DNA from: Marinobacter mobilis | Lineage (GTDB): Bacteria; Pseudomonadota; Gammaproteobacteria; Pseudomonadales; Oleiphilaceae | NCBI RefSeq assembly: GCF_900106945.1 | Contig: NZ_FNNE01000003.1 | Location: 1 to 64,000, forward strand | Direction of reading: 5' to 3' | Length of the DNA: 64,000 nt | Part shown: positions 59,133-64,000 of the stretch, piece by piece | How the letters are laid out: every line of letters begins with the position of its first letter | Numbering within the stretch: the stretch's first letter is position 1 | Notes under the pieces: model-generated | What the model saw: the letters and a program-made list of their open reading frames with translations, nothing else | Database searches by the model: none | Told to the model about the DNA's origin: nothing | Translations under genes and position numbers: made by a program

Positions 59133-59690
59133 ATGACCATACAATGGTGGTGGATCCCCAATGCCCTGACCTTTCTCAGGGTGATCCTGATCGCCCCTTT
59201 TGCTTTTTTTCTCTGGCATGAAAATTATTGGCCGGCGTTGATCGTTTTTTTGGCCGCAGCGGTGTCTGATGCGTTTGATGGCTATCTGGCTCGCCGATTT
59301 AACTGGCGCTCCCGACTCGGGGCTATTGCGGATCCGCTGGCTGACAAGGCCCTTCTGATTACTGCCTACCTGATGCTGTCCCTGACTGGGGTGTTCCCGG
59401 TCTGGCTGTTCATTTTGGTATTGGGGCGAGATTTGCTGATTGTGATCGGTGGGCTCGTATACCACTATGGGGTGGGGCGTTTTGACATGCAGCCAAGTGT
59501 TCTTGGCAAGCTCAATACACTGGTGCAGATTCTCGTGGTGCTGGCGGTTATCGTCATGCTCAGCGAGTTTCCGGCGCAGGGCTGGATCAGGGAGGCGGGT
59601 ATCGCTCTGGTGTCGGCGTCAACGGTAGCGAGCGGAATCCATTATGTGGTGGTATGGAGTATTCGTGCGTGGAGGGCAAAGCAACATTGA
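59133..59690 (+). CDS. CDP-alcohol phosphatidyltransferase family protein
   Basis: This 185-residue membrane enzyme has the CDP-alcohol phosphotransferase signature DG-x2-AR-x8-G-x3-D-x3-D, seen as DGYLARRFNWRSRLGAIADP and continuing LADK. It has about five or six helices. It probably makes phosphatidylglycerophosphate or a related phospholipid, but the acceptor alcohol cannot be read from the sequence and it may be a PgsA paralogue. The stop overlaps the hda start (TTGA). Confidence 0.92.
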   Translation: MTIQWWWIPNALTFLRVILIAPFAFFLWHENYWPALIVFLAAAVSDAFDGYLARRFNWRSRLGAIADPLADKALLITAYLMLSLTGVFPVWLFILVLGRDLLIVIGGLVYHYGVGRFDMQPSVLGKLNTLVQILVVLAVIVMLSEFPAQGWIREAGIALVSASTVASGIHYVVVWSIRAWRAKQH

Positions 59691-60385
59691 GTGGGCCCCA
59701 GCTGACACTTGGCGTTAAATTGAGGGATGACGCCCGGTTCGATAATTTTCATGGAGACCGCAACGCTGAAGCTGCGGTGCGGTTAAAAAAACTGTGTGGT
59801 AACGTCGCTACCGTGCCTGTGACGGTGCTGTGTGGCGCCGCGGATACCGGAAAGAGCCACCTATTACAGGCTGCCTGCCATGAGGCTGAGCGCCTGGGCC
59901 TCTATGCAACCTGCGTTAGCGTCGGCGAGTTGCTGCCGTTCGGACCTGGGGCATTGACCGGGCTGGAACGGGCACAACTGGTTGGCCTGGATGATCTGGA
60001 TCTGATTGCAGGTAACGCGGACTGGGAAGAGGCTGTTTTCCATCTGTATAACCGGGTTCTTGATCAGCGTCACCAGTTGATGGTCAGTCTGTCCGAAGTC
60101 CCCGGTAATCTGCCGTTCGGCTTGCGTGATCTGGTGTCCAGGCTTCAACATGGGCTTCTGGTCCAGCTCGGAATCTACCGGGACGAAGACCGCACCACCA
60201 TTTTGCGTGCCCGCGCCGAGCAGCGAGGCCTGGTTCTGGCGGACGATGTGGCGACCTTTATCCTGAGGAGAGCTCCCAGGAAGCTGGGCGAGTTGTTGGC
60301 GATCCTCGACCGGTTGGATGAGAACTCCCTGCAGGCCCAACGCAAGCTGACAATCCCGTTCGTCAAGGCCGTAATGGGCTGGTAA
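59687..60385 (+). CDS. hda: DnaA inactivator Hda
   Basis: This 232-residue DnaA-like AAA+ protein works with the beta clamp to drive hydrolysis of DnaA-ATP and prevent re-initiation. Walker A is GAADTGKSHLLQAACHE, Walker B is LVGLDDLDLIAG, and the C-terminal lid has LRRAPRKLGELLAILDRLD. The N-terminal segment PQLTLGVKLRDDARFDNF contains the clamp-binding-like QLTL. I chose the TTG start overlapping the previous stop: it fits the family N-terminus and GGAGGG lies 10 bases upstream. An ATG 33 bases earlier lies inside the previous gene. Confidence 0.95.
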   Translation: MSGPQLTLGVKLRDDARFDNFHGDRNAEAAVRLKKLCGNVATVPVTVLCGAADTGKSHLLQAACHEAERLGLYATCVSVGELLPFGPGALTGLERAQLVGLDDLDLIAGNADWEEAVFHLYNRVLDQRHQLMVSLSEVPGNLPFGLRDLVSRLQHGLLVQLGIYRDEDRTTILRARAEQRGLVLADDVATFILRRAPRKLGELLAILDRLDENSLQAQRKLTIPFVKAVMGW

Positions 60386-60495
60386 CGGCGGCGCAGCAAC
60401 AAGTAGCACGCGACAAAGACAAGCAATAAACACAACGATAAACAACCAGGCACGTGACCGGCCTGGACACATTTGGGGATGATCCAGAGGGCGAT

Positions 60496-61293
60496 ATGAG
60501 ACGAGTGGTTTTCAATCAAAAGGGTGGCGTGGGTAAATCCAGTATCACCTGTAACCTGGCCGCAATCAGCGCCGCGCGCGGCAAACGTACGCTGGTGGTG
60601 GACCTGGACCCACAGGGAAACTCTACCCACTACCTGCTGGACAAGCCCTCCAGCGAGCTCAAGGATACCGTCGCTGATATGCTGGAGCAGACAGTGTCCT
60701 TCAGTGTGTTCAATCGGCGGCCGGATGAATTCGTCCACGCATCACCTTTCCATAATCTGTTTGTGATGCCGTCCAGTCCCGAACTGGATTTCCTGGAGCG
60801 TAAGCTGGAAGCCAAGCATAAAATCTACAAGCTTCGGGAAGCCCTGAAAAAACTTGGCGAGACTTTTGATGCGATCTACATCGATACGGCGCCGGCGATG
60901 AACTTCTATACCCGTTCAGCCCTGATCGCTGCCCAGCGTTGTCTGATTCCTTTCGATTGCGATGATTTTTCCCGTCAGGCGCTCTACAACATCCTCAATG
61001 AAATTCGTGATCTGCAGGAAGACCATAACGACGAGCTGGTAGTGGAAGGAATTGTGGCCAACCAGTTCCAGCCCAGGGCAAGCCTGCCCAAACGGCTGGT
61101 GTCAGAGCTGCTTGATGAGGGGCTGCCGGTACTTCCGGTTCGACTGTCCAGCTCGGTGAAAATGAAAGAGTCCCACCAGAGTCGCCAGCCGTTGATTCAC
61201 ATGGCTCCAAAACACGCGCTTACCCAGCAGTTCGAGAACCTGTTCAAGGTGTTGCATGGAGAGCAGGTTGAACTGGAGCCCTTGGCGGATTAA
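60496..61293 (+). CDS. Orphan ParA-family ATPase
   Basis: This 265-residue protein has the deviant Walker A FNQKGGVGKSSITCNLAA at residues ~6-23. The conserved VVDLDPQGNSTHYLL and the Walker B region IYIDTAPAMNF follow. No ParB, parS-like repeat or MinE gene lies nearby, and the length excludes Soj with a long N-terminus. It may position a protein complex or plasmid-like cargo. I moved the start to an ATG with GAGGG 4 bases upstream. It is followed directly by the YqcC-like gene. Confidence 0.92.
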   Translation: MRRVVFNQKGGVGKSSITCNLAAISAARGKRTLVVDLDPQGNSTHYLLDKPSSELKDTVADMLEQTVSFSVFNRRPDEFVHASPFHNLFVMPSSPELDFLERKLEAKHKIYKLREALKKLGETFDAIYIDTAPAMNFYTRSALIAAQRCLIPFDCDDFSRQALYNILNEIRDLQEDHNDELVVEGIVANQFQPRASLPKRLVSELLDEGLPVLPVRLSSSVKMKESHQSRQPLIHMAPKHALTQQFENLFKVLHGEQVELEPLAD

Positions 61294-61644
61294 GTGAGCA
61301 GAACCATGGCTAATCAACCGCAAAATCTGCTTGAAGTCGCAGACTGCCTGCTGCGGATCGAGGTGGAACTCCGCCGTCTCGATTGTTGGTCTGCTGAATA
61401 TCCGTCCGAGGAGGCGCTGCAGAGTACGCAACCGTTTGCGGTTGATACTCTGGAGTTTACCGAGTGGCTTCAGTTCATCTTCCTAGAGCGCATGAAGGTA
61501 TTGGTGGAGAACGATCGCCCGCTACCATCGGTGTCAGGCATGGCGCCGATGGCCGAGGAGCATTTCCGCGGCCGGGAAGAGGGCATCGGACGCCAGCTCA
61601 TCCGGGAGCTGGAACTGATGGACCGTTTACTGTCTGGGGGCTGA
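61294..61644 (+). CDS. YqcC-like DUF446 protein
   Basis: This 116-residue cytoplasmic protein resembles E. coli YqcC: STQPFAVDTLEFTEWLQFIFLERM and PLPSVSGMAP match its blocks. It is predicted helical and has no known activity. The GTG start directly abuts the ParA stop; an ATG four codons on is the alternative. Being fused in operon to a ParA-type ATPase hints at a shared role. It converges on the GGDEF-EAL gene with only 2 bases between the stops. Confidence 0.88.
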   Translation: MSRTMANQPQNLLEVADCLLRIEVELRRLDCWSAEYPSEEALQSTQPFAVDTLEFTEWLQFIFLERMKVLVENDRPLPSVSGMAPMAEEHFRGREEGIGRQLIRELELMDRLLSGG

Positions 61645-61646
61645 GG

Positions 61647-64000
61647 CTACTCTTTCCCGGTCAGTGAAGGGCGAGTTGTCAGCGGGAAATCGAAGGGGTT
61701 TTCCGGCAACAAGGGTTCGCCGCCATTGACCCGATGTAACAGTTCCGGCAATTGAGCGCTGGCCACCGGTTTGCAGTAGCGGTGGCCTTGCAGCAGGTGG
61801 CAGCCCGCTGAACGCAGGAATGAATCCTGATCGGCGCTTTCCACACCGGTCGCTGCCACCGTCAGGGACAGCTGTCGTGCCAGGTTCACCAGAGTGTGAA
61901 TAATCGCCCGGGTGTTTTCATCGTGGGGAGCGTGATGAAGCAGGTGTTGATCGATCTTGACCTGGTCGAATGGAAGATCCCTCAGCAGTTTCAGCGAGGA
62001 CAGGCCGCTGCCAAAGCGATCCAGCACCAGTCCAACTCCGATTTCTTTGAGCCGCTTGAGTGTGTTGGCGGTATCTGCCTGATGGTCCGACAGGATTCGC
62101 TCGTCAATCTCCAGTAACAGTAATGACGGATCCAGTTTTGATTCTCGGATCGTCTGGGCAAACTGGTCGGCCAGCTGGGGATGGTTGTACTGCCTTGAGG
62201 ACAGGTTAATGCGGACGCTGACGGGCTTTGAGCTCATGGCCTGAATGGCTCGGGCCTGAAGGCAGGCGTTTTGACAGATCCACTCCCCAAGTATCTGCAG
62301 CTGCCCGGTCTGCTCTGCTATCTCGAGGAATTCCCTGGGCGACAACAGGCCCCGGCTGGGGTGGCGCCAGCGTAGCAGTGCTTCGAGGCCGTCAATGCGA
62401 CCGCTGCGGGCATCCAGCACCGGCTGATAGTAAAGATCGAGCTCTCCTCTTGCGATGCCTTCACGTAGCTCCTGTTCCAGGGTTATCTGACGAAGCATCT
62501 CCCGGTTCATGTCTTCCGAAAAAAACTGGATGTTGTTACGCCCGGCTTTTTTCGCCCGGTACATAGCCATGTCGGCACATTTCAGCAATTGCTCGTAGTT
62601 GTCCGCGTCATCAGGGGCCAGGGCAATGCCGATGCTGGAGGTAACAACGATTTCTCCAGCGGGAATGCTGATGGGCTGAACCAGCACGTCGAGGATGTTT
62701 CGGGCGACTTTTTCGCAGCCGTCGGCGCCACTGACCTGGTTGAGCAACACCGCAAATTCATCGCCGCCGAGGCGGCCGATGGTGTCTTCCTGGCGTACAC
62801 AACTGCGTAGCCGGTTGGCAATTTCCTTCAGCAGCACGTCGCCGGCGTCATGCCCCAGCGTGTCGTTGATGCGTTTGAAATGATCGACATCAAGGCAGAT
62901 CAGGGCGCAGTTTCGATGGTGGCGGAGTGCGCTGCTGATGGCCTGTTTACAGCGGTCTTCAAACAGCCGTCGATTGGCGGTATCCGTCAGCACGTCATAG
63001 TGGGCCAGGTAGTGCAGCTGGCTCTGGGAATGGCGGATCTCGGTAATGTCCTGGCCAATCATTATGACCCTGCGCTGGGACTCGTCGTAACCTGGAAGCA
63101 AGCTGAGGTTCCAGAGGATATGGTAGGTATCCCCATTGAATCCCTGCACCTGTGTTTCCAGGGTGTCCTGGCTAACGCCGACGCTGAACAGTTTCAGAAT
63201 CTTCCAGGCGAGTTCGTCCCGATGTTCAGGTTTGATGAAGGTATTGGCCAGATTCCTGCCGATGGCTTCGTCCCTGCTGTAGCCAAACAGCTTTTCCGAT
63301 GCGCTGTTCCACTGCCGAACAGTCACCTGCTCATCCACCACCACGATCGGATTGCTCGCGGTTTCAAACAGGGCGCGATAATGCCGGGATGAGCGCTGGA
63401 AGGATTTTTCGGCCTGCTGGCGGACAAAGATTTCATCCTTGAGTTCAAAGTTGGTGAGCTGCAGCTCGCGCGTGCGCTGTTCAACAATATCTTCCAGGCT
63501 ATTCTCGATCATGTCCCTGTCCCAGAGCAGAATCCGAACATAGCAGGAAACCGCGGTGATCATGGCAATCAGGGCCTCGGCAACCAGCAGGCTACTGGCG
63601 GATTCGCCACTTTCACCACTCTGAATTGCAAAGAACAAGGCTGTGGCTCCAGCAACCGTAATGCACACCATGGCTTCGGCAACACCAAAGCGGGTAGCTG
63701 CCCAGATAGTGATGGGGAAAATGAGGTAGAGGCCCTGCATTGGGCTGTTGCTGGCAATAAGTAATACAAACATCAGGCTGCTCAGCCAGAGGAGCCCTTC
63801 AAAAGAGACATGTTTGAAATGCCGGGTGAGGTGCCGGGGGTGGCCACTCATGACGACCGGGGCCACCAGCAGTGTTCCCAGGATGCAGCTGAGCCAGAGA
63901 TGAAGCAGGGTTGCCTGGGGCGTAAACGCCTGGCTGGCGCTCCATGTCAACAGAATCGTGTAGGGAAGTGCGGTCGCGAAGCTGGCGAGTGTCAGGGCGC
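61647..64000 (-). CDS. MASE1-PAS-GGDEF-EAL protein (N-terminus beyond the window)
   Basis: At least 784 residues lie in the window, and the frame stays open to position 64000 with more membrane helices, so the true start is outside. Domains in order are the C-terminal part of a MASE1-like membrane sensor, a coiled coil, PAS (NPIVVVDEQVTVRQWNS), GGDEF and EAL. The GGDEF domain is intact (GRLGGDEFAVLL) with an inhibitory RxxD site five residues before it. The EAL domain keeps EALLRW, but the usual DDFGTG reads DRFGSG and EGVE reads TGVE, so phosphodiesterase activity is doubtful. It is probably a membrane-sensed c-di-GMP synthase with a degenerate EAL. Confidence 0.93.
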   Translation of the reverse strand, partial: ALTLASFATALPYTILLTWSASQAFTPQATLLHLWLSCILGTLLVAPVVMSGHPRHLTRHFKHVSFEGLLWLSSLMFVLLIASNSPMQGLYLIFPITIWAATRFGVAEAMVCITVAGATALFFAIQSGESGESASSLLVAEALIAMITAVSCYVRILLWDRDMIENSLEDIVEQRTRELQLTNFELKDEIFVRQQAEKSFQRSSRHYRALFETASNPIVVVDEQVTVRQWNSASEKLFGYSRDEAIGRNLANTFIKPEHRDELAWKILKLFSVGVSQDTLETQVQGFNGDTYHILWNLSLLPGYDESQRRVIMIGQDITEIRHSQSQLHYLAHYDVLTDTANRRLFEDRCKQAISSALRHHRNCALICLDVDHFKRINDTLGHDAGDVLLKEIANRLRSCVRQEDTIGRLGGDEFAVLLNQVSGADGCEKVARNILDVLVQPISIPAGEIVVTSSIGIALAPDDADNYEQLLKCADMAMYRAKKAGRNNIQFFSEDMNREMLRQITLEQELREGIARGELDLYYQPVLDARSGRIDGLEALLRWRHPSRGLLSPREFLEIAEQTGQLQILGEWICQNACLQARAIQAMSSKPVSVRINLSSRQYNHPQLADQFAQTIRESKLDPSLLLLEIDERILSDHQADTANTLKRLKEIGVGLVLDRFGSGLSSLKLLRDLPFDQVKIDQHLLHHAPHDENTRAIIHTLVNLARQLSLTVAATGVESADQDSFLRSAGCHLLQGHRYCKPVASAQLPELLHRVNGGEPLLPENPFDFPLTTRPSLTGKE

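Overview
This window is a chromosomal segment of a marine gammaproteobacterium, most likely Marinobacter or a close relative. That is an inference: the gene blocks follow orders known from Pseudomonas and its neighbours (metG divergent from apbC/dcd, rsxABCDGE-nth, accA-tilS-pyrG-kdsA-eno-ftsB-ispDF-truD-surE-pcm-nlpD-rpoS, mtnBDC, purMN-DUF2066-hda), with Na+-linked functions typical of marine bacteria. Coding density is high, no gap exceeds about 230 bases, and I see no insertion sequence, prophage, CRISPR array or tRNA gene.

Layout. (1) 1-371: the 3' end of an rRNA operon (23S tail, 5S, terminator). (2) 438-12710, minus strand: a nutrient-sensing and uptake locus. It holds a CrbS/MxtR-like hybrid kinase with a transporter-like sensor domain, a receiver-TPR protein, a small sensorless histidine kinase and a receiver protein with a C-terminal membrane anchor. 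Next to these lie a two-subunit Na+/solute symporter, an unknown two-helix membrane protein, a DnaQ-like exonuclease and a cNMP/CBS/DUF294 protein. (3) 12884-20452, plus strand: smrA, a tiny lipoprotein, a Tat-exported molybdenum hydroxylase (IorA/IorB-like) with an XdhC-family chaperone, the methionine-salvage genes mtnB-mtnD-mtnC and a DUF3080 lipoprotein. (4) 20459-24211: a lone GspE/PilB-type ATPase, DUF2069, wrbA and arsC on the minus strand, and a divergent thioredoxin-like lipoprotein. (5) 24260-41747, plus strand: housekeeping genes from dnaE through the isoprenoid, tRNA-modification and protein-repair genes to nlpD-rpoS. (6) 41969-52929: a chalcone-isomerase-like protein, then the minus-strand block metG-rsxABCDGE-nth facing apbC and dcd. 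(7) 52964-64000: DUF416, avtA, DUF3108, purMN, DUF2066, a CDP-alcohol phosphatidyltransferase, hda, an orphan ParA, a YqcC-like protein and the C-terminal part of a MASE1-PAS-GGDEF-EAL protein running off the window edge.

The least ordinary part is 438-12710. Four signalling proteins appear to be wired together beside a symporter, and one receiver protein carries a coiled coil plus a transmembrane helix where an output domain would be expected. This resembles the CrbS/CrbR 'acetate switch' but with extra, apparently uncharacterised phosphorelay parts. Other points of note are a GGDEF-EAL protein whose EAL domain lacks two conserved catalytic residues, a RsxC with a duplicated 55-residue tail module, a direct repeat plus dyads in the rpoS leader, and an orphan ParA beside hda. 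Several starts were moved to internal ATG, GTG or TTG codons on ribosome-binding-site or family grounds, and these are noted per gene.
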